Part shown: in pieces, positions 45,249 to 57,712 of the stretch | Layout: every line of letters begins with the position of its first letter | Numbering within the stretch: position 1 is the first letter of the stretch | Source: Conus ventricosus | Taxonomy: Eukaryota > Mollusca > Gastropoda > Neogastropoda > Conidae | Direction: 5' to 3' | Assembly (NCBI GenBank): GCA_018398815.1 | Contig: JAFLJL010014949.1 | Coordinates: 40,001-104,000, forward strand | DNA: 64,000 bases | The notes under the pieces: model-generated | Database searches by the model: none | Seen by the model: the letters and a program-made list of their open reading frames with translations, nothing else | What the model was told of the DNA's origin: nothing | Translations under genes and position numbers: made by a program

Positions 45249-46754
45249 TGCACACATACAAAAAAATACGAAGAGGGATACTGCGAATACATAATGAACC
45301 AAATTTAATGAAGGAGAGCATGGACTGAGCCTTCGGGCACATTCTGAGTGTGTTTCACTGAATACCGTTATTGCTGGGTCCTCGAGTGCTCCGGCCAAGC
45401 TGGGAGTAGTCCGCTGAACCTTGGGATCCCATGTCAACCTGGAAAAATTCTGAAGACCAGGAGGAGCTCTGCCAGGGTGGCATGGGAGACTATCGTGATT
45501 GCCCAGACACACAAAGTTGTGGAGGTTTTTTTCACAATGATAGAGAGCAGTAGGAGGGTAATGTGATGGTGATGGTGATGACATGGAACTGCTGAGGGGT
45601 GATGGAATTAGGGTAAAGAAATGATGTGATTGTGACGAGTCACCTGACAACTCCACACGATCGGTCCCAGCCACCCTCCTGTACAAACACACACGCCGCC
45701 ACCACCACCCTCCCCCTCTTTCTTTTTCTCTCCCTTCTGTCTCACAAACGGCAGTATAGATTTCAAATCTATGCCAACTCTGCCCTCTCAAGCCCCCCAC
45801 CCCCACCCCAACCCCCCCTCACACACACCTCCCTGCTTTAGCGACAAGCGTTACGAGAAAAAGTTTACATCGCTTCCATGTCGCCCGTGTCTCGCCCCTT
45901 CCTTACCCTCTCTCTCTCTCCTCCCCCTCTGCTAGGGCAGCGAAAAAGTTTGTCATTTCCGGAATATTTTTCTGGATCCCTCTTCACCACCGTCGGACGG
46001 GTCTCCATAATCATTTGGCTGAGTATTTTGAGACCATATTGTCCGCGACACTTCAATGGGTCTGCGCCTAACTAAGAAAAAAAGAAAAGAAATAAAACAC
46101 ACCTAATCCTCCTACCCGAGAGGGTACCACAAGAGAACAAATGTCCGTCCCACCATCACTCGCAGCACTCTCCGGGGGTACCTAGGCTCTAAGAACTCAT
46201 GAGACCCCACAAAATTTTAAAAAACAGCTTTCAACACCACCCCCACCCCCTCACTTTCACAAAGCAGTGGGCGAGGGAGTTAGCGAAGCTGGACACCCTA
46301 GACACAAATTGTCCCAGGTGCAGCATCGAGGCATCTGGGGGGGGGCTTTCCGTCCTTGTTTTTTTTTGGGGGGGGGAAGGTTTCACCCCTTAGTTTGTTC
46401 TAGTGACAGGGCTTAAACTGCTTTTTTATTTCCTGTTCGCCGGATCTTGTGTTTGGGACAATTTGGGACTGAGGTCTTCGCAGCAATGTTGCCTGTCCTT
46501 CCCTTTTTTTCCTCTTGCTATTTACTCCTCTGCGAGGGGCTACAGCGGCGCACACAGAAAACCTCAATCTCCTTTCCTTCTCCCGCTCACCCCCCCCACC
46601 CCCCCCCCACCCCTCCAACTCCCCACACACTGAAGTCTGCGTGAAAACCACGTGATAAATTAAAATTTAAAAAGCGTTCGGTCGTTTACATGCGTGAAAA
46701 ATGCAATAAAAAATAAAGAATTTTTTAAAATGCTTTGTATGTGTGCCTGCTATC
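45036..46754. other. Non-coding remainder of copy B
   Basis: Matches A 5251-7068. Contains a CA tract (45213-45247) and pyrimidine tracts. From about 46310 the base quality appears to drop (long G, T and A runs). Confidence 0.65.
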
Positions 46755-47420
46755 GGGGCCGGTTGCACATGTCCACAAGCGATCAGCAAATCGCTTAGCT
46801 CCCCAGCTAAAATGGGAATTCCCCCACAAGCGACACTAACGGGGTTGCACGGGTAATTTATCTCGCCCCCCAGCTATTTTACCCCCCCAATTTTAGAGGT
46901 GGTGGAGCAGCTCAAAATATCTAAGCTGGCACTAAGTGTGATCACTGGTGTTTTATTCATCAAATTTTCGGGAGAGAATTTCCAGAAAAAAAATCAGTCT
47001 TTAAGAACGTTTCAATCCTCTTCAAAACTTGATGATCAGAACTTTATTCGCGTTACCGTTTTCCCCGAAGGCCAACATCCTCAGATTATTGATTTGTTGA
47101 GAAATGACTTGGAATTGGCAACCGAAGACGAGAACATTATCAGCAGAAAGCAGGTACTGTAGCATTTCGTTTCTAGCGCTGGCACTTTCAGAATGTGTTG
47201 GGTGACACGTGAATGTGCATAAGGTACGGGTCCCAAAAATATTTTACCTGTTTTTGCACCTTGGGGCCGACATGCCCGGGGTTTTACATTTCCCCAATCA
47301 AGCTGAGGCTAACAGACAAAAGAGGAAATTCTTTAAAATAATAATTTTTTTAAAGCATAGGGTGTGTAGATGGAACACAATAAAAAAACCAGGCACCAAC
47401 AGAAAACGAACATGAAATTT
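46755..47420 (+). mobile_element. PIF/Harbinger element, left end with transposase fragment
   Basis: GGGGCCGGTTGCACATG at 46755 has the look of a PIF/Harbinger terminal repeat. A plus-strand frame from about 46897 carries HPQIIDLLRNDLELATEDEN (about 47083-47140), then RKQVL, then in shifted frames HFVSSAGTFQNVLGD (about 47163-47207) and LHFPNQAEANRQKRKFFKI (about 47286-47340). This order matches the N-terminal half of HARBI1-type nucleases, which cut target DNA at TWA sites. Recognition ends at about 47420, before the catalytic DDE residues. No right end was found, so it is truncated or masked by sequence corruption. Confidence 0.6.
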
Positions 47421-49980
47421 TTTTAACAGTGTGGGGAAAAAAGTTAAAATGTACAAATTGTTTGCGATTGTGATCGAAACATAAAATGGTTGTCGAACCC
47501 CGCTCTGTTCATGTGAAAGGGTGTGGAGCTTGGGTTTGGGGAGTTTGAAAAAAATTTTGTTGGGGGGGTTTTGGGGGGAAAGGTATTGGAATGGAAAAGA
47601 AATTTTTGAAAAAAATGTAAAAAATTTAAAAGGTTTTTTGTTGAAGAAGGGAAAATTTATCGGTTGTTGAAAAGGTTAGTGATTTGAGTTGATAAAAAAT
47701 GAGATGCGGAAAAATTCGCTGTTTAGTCCTCCTAACTGGCAGTGACTTGGACTCCAAGGATATAGGAAGAAATGCAAAGATGATGGTGGGCAATGATGCG
47801 GATCCACCCACGTACTGGGAGAGCTGCTCGACGACCATGGGTTCAGGTTTTGATGCCAGCCTTAATAAGAGAGTCATCTGTATTTTTTGCAAAAACAACA
47901 GAGAGAGAGGGGGAGAGACAGACAACAGACACAGGAGACACAGAGAGAATTGATTGATTGATTTTTTGATCTTTAATACCCAAGGATGAAGATTTTTGCC
48001 AAAGCCTAGTCTTACAATCTGTCCTTGTCATCATACATTATTTTCAGCACAATCATTCAAAGACAATTCAACATAGAACATGATAATCTAATTCTCAAGA
48101 TAAGCAAACTACTCATAAAAGCACTAATGAATGGGGGAGGGAAAATGAATTTAAAAATTTAACTAAAAGGAATTAAAAAAGACCCAACGCAGATGAGCCA
48201 TTTTTTTTTTTAAAAATTTATAAAATGGGGAAAGACAACAGAGAGAGAGAGGGGAAGAGGAGAAGAGAGAAGAGAGAGGAGGAGAGTGGTTTTGGTGTGT
48301 GTGGTGTTGTGTGTGTGGTTGTGTGTGTGGTGTGTTGTGTGTGGTGGAAAGCACAACATCTGGGGATTTTCAAATAACTGTCACAAAATTCATAAAAGGA
48401 AAAGTTTCATCATAAACTTGATTAACAAATTGTGTGTGTTGTGTTGTGTGTGTGTGTTGTGTGTGTGGTGTCGGGGTGTGTGTCTGTGTTTTGTGTTGTG
48501 TGTGTGGTTGTGTGTGTGTGTGTGTGTGTTGGGGGAAAAGAGGGTGCGGGTGGGGGGGGAGGTGGTAAAGGAATTGAGATGTTCACTTGTTATTCGGGGT
48601 TAAGTTTTTTTTTCAAAACCGTTTTCAAAAGGGTTTCCTTTTTTGGGTTTTGTGGATTTCAGCCTGCTAAATCTTGCCTTTCAGTTTCCCCCTTGTGAAG
48701 TCCTTCAGCTCATTATCAGTACTGGCATCACTTTTGCAGTTGGGTCTTGGAAATTTTTTTTTAATTCATTGACACATCAGTTTTTTGTGTCATTTTGTTC
48801 TGTCTGATCTTGCAGGGGGCATTTGGTAAAGCGATGCGGGCTGTAAACCAGGGGTGAGAAGTTGTGCATGGCGGATGGGGGGGCAGATTCTTTTGTAGGC
48901 TGCGATTCACTGTGCGAGAGGAGGGATGTGCAGGGGCAGATGGCGGGGGATGTGACGTGGCAGGGCGGGGATGGACATGGCAATGGCAGGGAGTGCAGTG
49001 GGGTGGCAGGGATGTGACAGTGGCAATGGCAGGGTGTGACAGGGCAGGTGGCGGGGTGGACAGTGGCAGAGGGGCAGGGTGTGCAGTGGAGGTGGCGGGA
49101 TGGCGTGGAAAATGGCAGGGATGTACAGTGGCAGGGCAGGGGATGTGACAGTGGCAGGTGGCAGGGATGTGACAGGAACGGGTAGACCAATTTGGATCCA
49201 GATAAGGGCCCCTGCTTCATCAAAAGAAAAAAAAAGGGAAAGTTTCCGTGTTGTCTCGGATTTGCGGGAAAACGGGTTGGGACACCCTGAAATCACAACC
49301 CCCTTTTTCACTTCACACGTAAGCAAGCACAACACACCCAAAAACACACCAAAACCACACACACCACCCTCTCTCTCTCTCTCTCTCTCCTCTCTCCCCC
49401 ATCTCTTTTTCTCTCTCTCTCTCTCTTTTCTATTTTCTTTTTTCCTTTCCTTTTCCCTCTTCTTTTTCCTCTTTTTTTCCCTTTTTCTTGTTTTTTAGTT
49501 CTTTTCTTCTTCTTTTCTCTTCTTGTTATCTTGTCTTCTTCATTTTTCTCTCTCTTCTCTTCTTCTTCCCCCTCTCTTCTCCCTCTCTCTCTCTCTCTCC
49601 CCCTCCCCTGCTCACTCCCTCGCTCTCACTCTCCTCTCATTTCCTTCCTTTCCCCCCTTTACTTCTTAAGCTTGATATTAATGTACTTGTATTAATCAAA
49701 ATTTAAGAAAGGTTAAATTTGAAAACCAGTTTGTAGTATAACTGTTTAATTGTATTTACCAGGTGTACTTCACATACTGTTTAACTTTTATATGTGTATG
49801 AGTTCCTTTCCCTTACATTTTTGTGTTGTGTGGTGTGTGGTGTGTGTGTTGTGTGTGTGTGTGTGTGTTGTTTTGTTTCTATCGGTCTAAATTTAAATTT
49901 TCCAAATTTCCATTCATTTTGTTTGCACCCAGTTGTTTACCTTGAAATGATTAGTCTTTGGTGTTGCCTTTTGACTCTTT

Positions 49981-50012
<32 letters not shown>

Positions 50013-50982
50013 TTTTTGAGTTGCCTTATGTATTTTTCTATTGTTTTTGGGGGCAGGAGAAAAAAAAAGCTGTATCGCTTCTCTTTTACCTCTTTAAAAA
50101 GATCATTTTGATTTGACTTTACACCACCACACACACCCCACACACACACACCACACACCACACCCACACACAAACACTCACCACTCACTCACTCGCACAT
50201 CTCCACCCTTTTCCCAGTAAAAAGGCCTATTCTTTTTTTTTTCAAAATTTGTGTAGGGGCCCAAAGACTTGTGGACATATGTAATCCACCCCACCCCCCC
50301 ACAAAACACCACGAGTGAAAAGGCCTCTTCTTTTTCTCATCCCTTTAATTTCACTTTCCCCGGAGTCAAATTTTGCCTTCCTTGCCCCTTTCGATCGTGG
50401 ACCCTCAAAGATTTCGCCATGTTTCTAATTTTGGTTCCTCCTTTTTTTTTCCGAGCCGGTGGGGGTTTTCCCCGGGGTTTCCCAGTTGAGTTTTGGCCTC
50501 ATTGACCCTTCGGACCATTTTTCTTTCCTTCAGCCCAGTCCTTTTCCTGTCCAGGGCTTTCACTGCATCAGTATTTTGGCCTGCTTTGCTTATCTCTTTT
50601 TGAGGAGCGGGACCGCGCTTGCTTTGAATTTGTCCTTTTTGCTCTTGACCTTTTTCTGAAAGTCCGCCGGGCTAAAAAAAATTGGCCTTCCTGGGTTTTT
50701 TAGCGTTTTTGGCTCCCTTTTTAAATTTCGTACAGGTGAAAGTTTTTCCGCAAATGAAGCACTATTCTGGAAAAATGACAGTAGGATTTGGGGGGAAATA
50801 AAAGTGGGGTTTTTTCTAGGAAAAAAAGTATTTATTCTGGGAAAATTTCGTTTCAGAAGGAATCCCAGACGTGGAACGGGATTTCCCGTTTAAAACGCCG
50901 CGCTGGCGGTGCTATCTGCCAGAAATTTTTGCGTGCAAGCGAATTTTTAATGGCCGTTTGGGGAGATCTTGCAAAACCTGCC
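47421..50982. repeat. Low-complexity, low-quality stretch without recognised genes
   Basis: Holds GT tracts (48295-48350, 48430-48530, 49825-49870), a CA tract (50125-50180), a G/GCAG-rich stretch (48860-49190), a long polypyrimidine tract (49365-49670) and T runs (49978-50018). A short readable frame at 47699-47953 (RCGKIRCLVLLTGSDLDSKD) has no recognised relative. The rest has the run-of-bases character of corrupted sequence. Confidence 0.6.
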
Positions 50983-51193
50983 AGATAAAAAGCTGTCCTT
51001 GGCGTTGCGTTCAGTTGTTGTGCACCGGGGCCCCTAGTCCTGTCTTATTCCCTCCCCGCTCCCGGTTGTTGCGACTCGGCACTCGACGGTTTTCCCCCAA
51101 AAGCCCCGGATCCCGGGAAGTCTGTGTATTGTGGTTTTGATTTTGGGCTTTAAACCCATATGGTAACGACTTGACTACGAGTCCGTACTTACA
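50983..51193 (-). repeat. Gypsy 3' LTR (corrupted copy)
   Basis: Aligned to 57713-57923 over its whole length: ACTCGGCACTCGACGG, CCCCCAAAAGCCC and TTGACTACGAGTCCGTACTT are shared. Many single-base differences turn isolated bases into their neighbours. On the minus strand it starts TGTAAGTACGGACTCG. Confidence 0.8.
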
Positions 51194-51206
51194 TCCCCCT
51201 TCGTTC
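51194..51206 (-). other. Polypurine tract
   Basis: GAACGAAGGGGGA on the minus strand, immediately before the TG that opens the 3' LTR: the expected place for the plus-strand primer. Confidence 0.75.
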
Positions 51207-54200
51207 AAAATGGGGACGGTTTATCTAGTCTAGCTGAAACTGCTTTTCCATAAAAAAGTTTTGCCTAGTCTTTCTGAGTTAAAGATTCGCCCTAGTGCCA
51301 TGAAACTTTTCCAAAAGAAACCATAAAAGTTTTTGCAACCAAAATGTCCCCCTACAAAAAAATAAGGGGTTGTGATGTTGTCATATTGTTCAACAAGGTT
51401 TTTCTCACACCGTGAGTACTTGAGCTCCACTACTGTGGCCTTTCCCGTTTTTATTTTCATTTTGGGTGGTACTCCAAAAAAGTTCTGTAACCCAAATGAG
51501 TCCACTCCCGTCTTTCCCGGATTCTTTTTAAATTGAGCTTCTCCCCCGGTTTTTTACCCGGGTGGATCTTCTCAATGTTGGGGGAGAATGCTTTAGTCGA
51601 TAATGGAGTTTGGTTTATTTGGAAGCGTGGTGTCTTTCTGCTGATACCGTCATCCTTGATTGGATTTTGGGGGGCCCTTTTTTTCGGCTTGTCACTGTTG
51701 CTTTCCTTTTTTGACAGCTTTGGTTAAGGTTTGGGTTTTTGGTTTTTTTTTTAATGGTGTTCGGTGTGGATAAGAAGTTTCCTGGTTTTGTTCGGTTGCG
51801 TGGTTCTCGTTTAGCAATTCTTTTCTGTTTTCCAGCACTGTGTTTGCTATTTAAATGGCTGGCATCTCTGGGATCTCTTTTTGTCGTAAATCCCCCCTGG
51901 CTCTTATGCTGGATCCCCTGATCGGCAACCCCATAGAATGTGGTTCTCCTGTTGTTAGTTTGGTTTGCTTCATCTGCTTACCAGAACTGTTCCGATAGAA
52001 GTGTCGTTCGGGGCATTGGGGTCTGCGTGTTTCTTTATTTTCGCTTGTACTGGGATCCTTGTCAGCAATGCCTCTTGTCATTCTGTTTTTTTTTCTAGTC
52101 TTCTGGCGTACTGTTGTGTAATCCCCCTTTTGTCCTCACCTCTCTGTTTCGGCCCTTAAGGACTTGTTGTGTTGCTGGGTGTGGTCGACCGTAACCCCCT
52201 TAACTTTTTCTGGGTTGCAATTTCTAGTTCTCCTTTGTTTTGTGTCTATCTCATTTTATTAGGTTTTTTCATAAGCTTTCAGCCTTCCCTTTTTCTCGGG
52301 TGTGCAGGTGTTCTCTTGGGGTTTTTTTCCCAATTCTTCCGTGAATCGTTGGAACTCTGCTGTTGAATGGAGGTCCATTTTCCGTCTCGATTCTCTTGGG
52401 TATGCCAGGTTTGCCAATCTCCCCAGTGGTTTTTTGATTGATTTGAGCTTGAGTAACGCTTTTCTTCCCCTTTTTGGTTCTTTTATCTATTTCAACCGTT
52501 GTAAATGGCCGCGCATATGGGGCCGCCAAGTCCGGAAGTGTGTGCATGGGTTTCTCTGGAATTGGGTTCTTTGACTGGGTTTGGTTTGTTCTTTGTGGGG
52601 GACTTTGGGACCGAAAATTCCCGCCCCCCCCCGGGTTTCTTCACTGATTCATTTTTTGGGAACCATACTTCCCGCTCATTTTCTTCATTTTGGTCCTTTC
52701 CAGGGGTCCTAAACGTGTCCTATTTAATGTTTCTTTTGCAATCCCCTTGGAACAAAACTTGATGTTGAAAATCAAACCTTCGCCCGAAAAGGTCATCTTT
52801 GATTGATAAAAAAGGGTTTGTCTGGATCCTTCTATGGGTCTCCCAGTCCCTTTTAAGATGCGTTTTTTCCCTTCTGCTTTTTCATCTTTTGGGGGTTTCT
52901 GTTTGATTTGTACCCATTGGTCGCTGGTTTATTGTCTTGAAGTGCTTCTGCTGAAAATGCCTTGCTATTGTTGTTTGGTAGTGGAGTCTGGATAAAAATC
53001 AAGGGGTCTGCTGCGTCTTTTCCTGGCTTAAACTAGTCATTCTAGTCTTTTTAAGCTCTAACCCCTCTCTTTCTTTTGGCGGGAGCTTTTTGGGGGGCTT
53101 GCTGAACAAAGGAATTTGGGTTTTTGGGATGGAGATCTTTTAATTTTTCGGTGCTCCCAGCAAATAAATCCCCAAACTGTTCTTTGCCCATGCACTGCCA
53201 AAACTCCTTTTCTTTGCTGTATCTTGTTCGGTGTTTGAGTGATCTGCGATGAAAAGGACCGGTTGTACTCCCCTTTTTGTTCCTGGAAAAGTCCCCCCTG
53301 ATAAACCTTTAGGACTAGCTTTACATTCAAGAGATAGGTTTTGGGGGTCAAGAAGCCATTGTACTGTCATTTTTTAAAATCTTCTTCAATCTTCTGAATG
53401 TTCCTCTTGTTCTTTTCCCAGTGGAAGGTTGTGTCTTTGTGTGTCAGTTTCCTCATGGTTGCAAAACTCATATCTGGAATGAAAATTTGATAGGTACCCG
53501 TCAATTTCCCCAAAAGCTTCGCACGGCCCTTTTTGCTCTCTGGGGTGTGCATTCTTTGCTGCTCTAAAATTTCTCTGGAGAGGGTTTTGATCCTCTTCGT
53601 GAAAACTGTATCCAAGAAATCTAAATTCTTTGCCCCGAAAGACTTTTTTTGGTTTTAAAGACCCCCCCTTTTGGTGCTCTCTGCAAAACCTGTTCGGCGT
53701 TCTGTCATGCTTTTGCGTTCTTCCCCCGTGAGGATGTTTTCTCTTTGGTTCGGCAGTGGGAATCCCCCCAAAATATTTTAAAGGGTGTTATCGAATACGT
53801 TTTGTGACGATTTGGCTCAAAGATTAGTTTTTTGGGTTTCTTATTTTCCCCCCGGGTGTGCGAATGTTGCAATAGCTCTTGAATCTTATGCGTTCTTTTG
53901 GTTTTATACCTTGTTTCATACCCAAATTTTGGAAAAAAGATCTTGAAATCAAAAAATTTTGTGTGTGAAGTCCCCCACAATCGGAGGGGTGTCCCCTGTC
54001 CTTTCCTGTGCTTTTTGGAATCAAAAGGTCACACTTGCTTGATCATTGTGCCCTTCTTTTCTTTGGTATTTTGTGCTTTGGTTCAGTGGACCCCCAGTGG
54101 TGAGCCCCCAGGTGTTTGGTTTCCCCTCGGGGACTCTCTCGAATAGACCTTTTTTAAATGTGTCCAGCCATTCCTTCAGGGTTCTTGTGGGTAATTTGGG

Positions 54201-54560
54201 AACAGTTTTTGGCTTTGGGCTACTGGTAAGTGTTTCTTTTGTGGAACTTAGCTTGGGGGCCCTTTGATCTTGCCTACTCCTTTAAAAACTTTTGTGTTTT
54301 CTAGTAATCGTTTAGGATGGTGTCTTTTTGTTCTGTGTCTTAGGTTCCTTTAAAGAACCCTTGGCTATTTTTTTAACATGCCTAGTTCTTTTAGCGTCTT
54401 TTGCTTAACCTTTGCGTATGAGGCTGATTTTAGCATTTGTCGACCCGTACGTTTTCCGATGCTTTTCAGTAGGGGTTTTCCTTAAAGCTGAATGTCCGTC
54501 GTGGGCCCATGCTTTCCGTATAGGCGTTTTCCCTTTACTGTCGCGTGCGTGTTAGTACAC
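51207..54560 (-). pseudogene. Gypsy pol: reverse transcriptase, RNase H and integrase (corrupted)
   Basis: Minus strand, right to left. The RT N-terminus lies at about 54290-54080 (VAQ, then a lysine-rich stretch and NTWGLTTGG-like text). The RT core is at about 54000-53650, with no clean YXDD motif readable. RT-RNase H linker: TGTYQIFIPDMSFATMRKLT at about 53510-53445. RNase H: KASPKGLSGGTF (about 53325-53290) and SLGIYLLGAPKN (about 53175-53140). Integrase: GIPKRIETENGPPFNS (about 52420-52370), which carries the second catalytic Asp-equivalent position as Glu in this reading, with the third part between 52300 and 51600 unreadable. Frames break every 50-150 bp. Because the whole stretch shows neighbour-copying base changes, much of the damage is likely sequence error. 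Confidence 0.7.
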
Positions 54561-54779
54561 GGGGGACGGGCATGGGTTGTGTGAAGCAGCCCCGCTGTGT
54601 GACCTTTCAGAACCCGGGGGAGGGAGAAAATTTTCAGCGCGGTGGGGGCGCTGTGCCCTTTCCCTCGCTCAACTGAAATGTCGGAATTTTTTTCGCTGTC
54701 TGTTTGCAGCCAGTTTTCTTAAAATCCCCTTGTTGTGTAGCCGTGCAATCTTTTTGACTATCCTTTTTTTAAGAGAGTG

Positions 54780-55867
54780 TTTTTTCTCTCTCTCTCTTGT
54801 CCTTTTCCCCCCTCTCTCCCCCTGTCTGTTATCGTTTCTTCTTCCTTTTTTCTCTTCTCTTCCTTATTTTCATTTAAATTGTTATTTTGTTTATTTTCAA
54901 CTATTTGTTTTTTTTTATCAACATTTCATCCTATGATATTGCTGCATGCATTTACAGTAGATTAGCAAGGACAGGTTGGAAGAATAAGCATGCCTAAAAC
55001 CTTTATGCTAATTATCCTTGAATAAAAAAAGTTGTTGTTTTTTTTTGAGTGCGAACGGCAGGAATGGAGGCTCGAGTTTGCCGAGCCTGGACAAGTTTTT
55101 TTTTTCCTTCTCAATTTTTTTTATTAGACTAGTATCTCATTCACTTTCCCTTTGGTGATATGCTGTAGATAATGCGACTCGATAGCTTCCAAGTAGAAAA
55201 AGAAAAACAAAGGACACGGAATTACGAAAGCAAGCTTGCTCGGGTGAAATTGAACAAAAAACGAATGTTGTTATTTTTTCCGATCCGCAAGCGCTTTGAC
55301 TCTTCTCTTACCACACAGGGCAATAAGTGGCGATGCTTCCACGTCAAGTTGATGAATTTATTTTGTATACGATGTGCCAGAAATAGAAGAACACTTGCTT
55401 AGTTGCACTCCCGAGAATTTAGGATCTCGCCTTCCATCAGTAAATATTTAATATTCCATTTTTTTGTCGGATTTTATAGCCCGGCTACACTGAAAACTCT
55501 TTCAGTCTTTGATTTACTGAGCTGTAACACCCATACTTCTGCGTCATATATAGAGAAACGTGAGGTGTACTGTACTTTTTTGAGCAGTTTGATTGCAACT
55601 TCGTTTTACAATCCATCAGGCTAAAATAGCATCTCTCAGTCTCTTTCACACACAGACACTGTCACGCCGAGTCACAACCTTTGCACAAACAAAACACATC
55701 TGGAGAGGGAGGGAGAGAGAGAGAGGGGGGGTGGGAGAGGGGGTGAGGGAGAGAGAGAGAGAACATAAAACTATCATAGTATCAAAGACTGCCCGTGCCT
55801 AACTGCTGCTCGCTTCCCTCCATTCCTTATCAACACCAGCCGGCAGGAGAATAAACATCTGCTGGCA

Positions 55868-55898
<31 letters not shown>

Positions 55899-56150
55899 CT
55901 ACCCAGTGATGACAGGCTCAGGGGAGTGGTAGGGCCAGGCCATGCCAGGAGCTGCACCAACACGCACATCAGGCACAGCAGAATTTCCTTCAAGAAAAGT
56001 ATGCGTGTTACAATCGTCCACTATGAACGGATACGGTGGATTTCACCTTTAATCGATTTTTCTATTGTTTCTTTTCTAATTACATTTAAGTGTTATAGTG
56101 TGATGGATGCAAATGCATGAGCTCTGGGATTACTGTAAGTTTCATGTTGA
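54780..56150. other. Unrecognised insertion within the gypsy element
   Basis: Contains a CT tract (54782-54860), T-rich sequence, CCTTGAATAAAAAAAGTTGT (about 55015), a GA tract (55695-55762) and a G run (55866-55902). No gene recognised. It separates protease from RT by about 1.6 kb, more than gypsy elements normally have, so it is probably one or more insertions. Confidence 0.5.
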
Positions 56151-56199
56151 TGACTCTTAAGATGAATATAATATGCCCCAAATACGGAGAGACTGGGTG

Positions 56200-57640
56200 A
56201 TGCTGCACCCAGAGTCAACGGCGAAGGTTAAGAGAGGAGGTGAATGAATTTTTTCATCAATGACTATGAATCTTACTCTGCTCCTCTGGTAGCATTTCTG
56301 ACTGTGGCTGTAAATTCACCTTTTACAGGTAAATTACTTGACAGTGTCTTCAATGTCACTGGTGTCTCCTTCAGCTTCACTTTGCATTCTGATCTGTTCT
56401 CTAAGGCTTTAAAACTGATGTTTGTCCATGATGTTTACGTCAGCTCCGCTACCAGGTTCAGCTCTCATGAAAACATTGTGACTTGAACCTCAATGTTTTG
56501 TCTTCATATGTCTTCTTGACTTGCTTTACAGGTTTCAGGTAAACGAATTCTTCATCTGATGAAATGTTGCTTTTGTCACCCTCTTCTGAGCTGGAATCTG
56601 ATGAGAGTAGGTTTCTGTTCTTTTTACATGTCTGTTCTTGAACTCTGCTGACCTGCATACTGCTGCAAAGTGGTGTAACTTGTTACATTTTTACATTCTT
56701 GCGTATGCTGGGCATCCTTCACCTGGCTTGTGTGTATCTCTCTGTCCACAGTAACCGCATGGTGTCTGTAAAGCTTTCTTGCTGCTTTTGTGTCTTTCTT
56801 GTTCGAAGGGTTTAAATTTAGGTCTATCTCTTGTTTTTGATCTCTGCTCTTCTCTCTACTTTTGCGACTGACTGTCTTTCCATGTCTTCCAGTTGTAATG
56901 TGGTTTCCTCATCTTGGCTGCTTTAATAAGAATTTGGTAAGGTTCATCTTCTTTGAAATTGCTTTTTTTTATGAGGTGCTTATTCCTGTGGTTGGATTAA
57001 ATGTTCCAGAATCCTATCATCTTCTGTGTCTCCAAATTCACACTCTTTAGCTTTCTCTCTAGTCTTGTAGAGTATGAATTAATTGATTCTCCCGAGTTCT
57101 GTCTCATCTTCAAGAACTGGTATCTTGCATGCTGTTTATTCTGTTTTGGCTTGAAGTGGTTGTTCAATTTCTCCTTCAGCTGGGTGTATGTATCAGCCCT
57201 TCAGCAACTTCTACATTTGGTAAGCTTTTTGCTAAGCGGACAACCTCTGTGCCTCCGTAGATAACAAAGCATCACTTTTGTCTGCTACTTCTGTAATCTT
57301 GAAATATCTGAACTCTCTCTCTATTTCCTCTAGCAATCTTCCCACGCTTTAGCTGTATGCAGAGGCTTGTCAGGGAGGACAAAAGGTCTTGCTCTGAGGT
57401 GTCGGTTTGATGCCTCTGCCTGACGATATAGAAACTTTAAATCTAGAAAAGTAACTGAATTTTCTCTATGCTGATATGACAGAATCTCCAGATCTAGTGT
57501 ACTGATAACTGCTTGTTATTCCTACCACCGTTTATCTTGAATCTGTAAAAACCCAGCCAGGTCACGAAAACCAGTATAACGTGATCAAGATTGATCTAGA
57601 ATCCATTGATTTTCCAACGTCACGCACCAAATCGTCTGTT
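56200..57640 (-). pseudogene. Gypsy gag and protease
   Basis: Minus strand, right to left. The gag region near 57060-57000 reads EKAKECEFGDTEDDRILEH, a conserved capsid-domain segment. A basic linker follows (about 56880-56800). A zinc-knuckle region at about 56765-56670 reads PCGYCGQRDTHKPGEGCPAY and, after one stop, KCNKLHHFAAVCRS: two CCHC-like knuckles that package RNA. An acidic serine-rich linker follows (NLLSSDSSSEEGDKSNISSD, about 56600-56540). The protease at about 56460-56240 has GSGADVNIMDKHQF, where the catalytic Asp of the usual D[ST]GA is Gly, then LSSNLPVKGEFTATVRNATR. Several frame changes. Inactive as read. Confidence 0.75.
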
Positions 57641-57694
57641 AACATTGATTCATTGCAGCTTGCTAACCCAGCACTCTAGGGATCGATATTCTTT

Positions 57695-57711
57695 GTTCAT
57701 CCTCGTCGCCA
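57695..57711 (-). other. Gypsy primer-binding site
   Basis: TGGCGACGAGGATGAAC on the minus strand, one base after the CA that closes the 5' LTR. It starts with TGG, as required to pair with a tRNA 3' CCA end. I cannot name the tRNA. Confidence 0.65.
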
Positions 57712-57712
57712 T

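Larger units (their letters stand above)
33733..46755. repeat. Long segmental duplication, copy B (interrupted)
   Basis: Collinear with 1-7068, but split by a 7964 bp insertion at 35810-43773. Left half 33733-35809 matches A 1-2180; right half 43774-46755 matches A 2181-7068 minus the Tc1 element. The right end coincides with the start of a PIF/Harbinger terminal repeat at 46755. Confidence 0.85.

Noticed and set aside
45210..45806. 198-codon minus-strand frame
   Set aside because: Low-complexity ends, no domain, and the matching frame in copy A (5574-5927) is broken with different residues.
47699..47953. 84-codon plus-strand frame, possible exon
   Set aside because: No recognised domain, no clear splice signals, and it lies in a low-quality block.
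48777..49362. Pro/His/Cys-rich minus frames
   Set aside because: They derive from a GGCAG-type low-complexity tract in a low-quality region.
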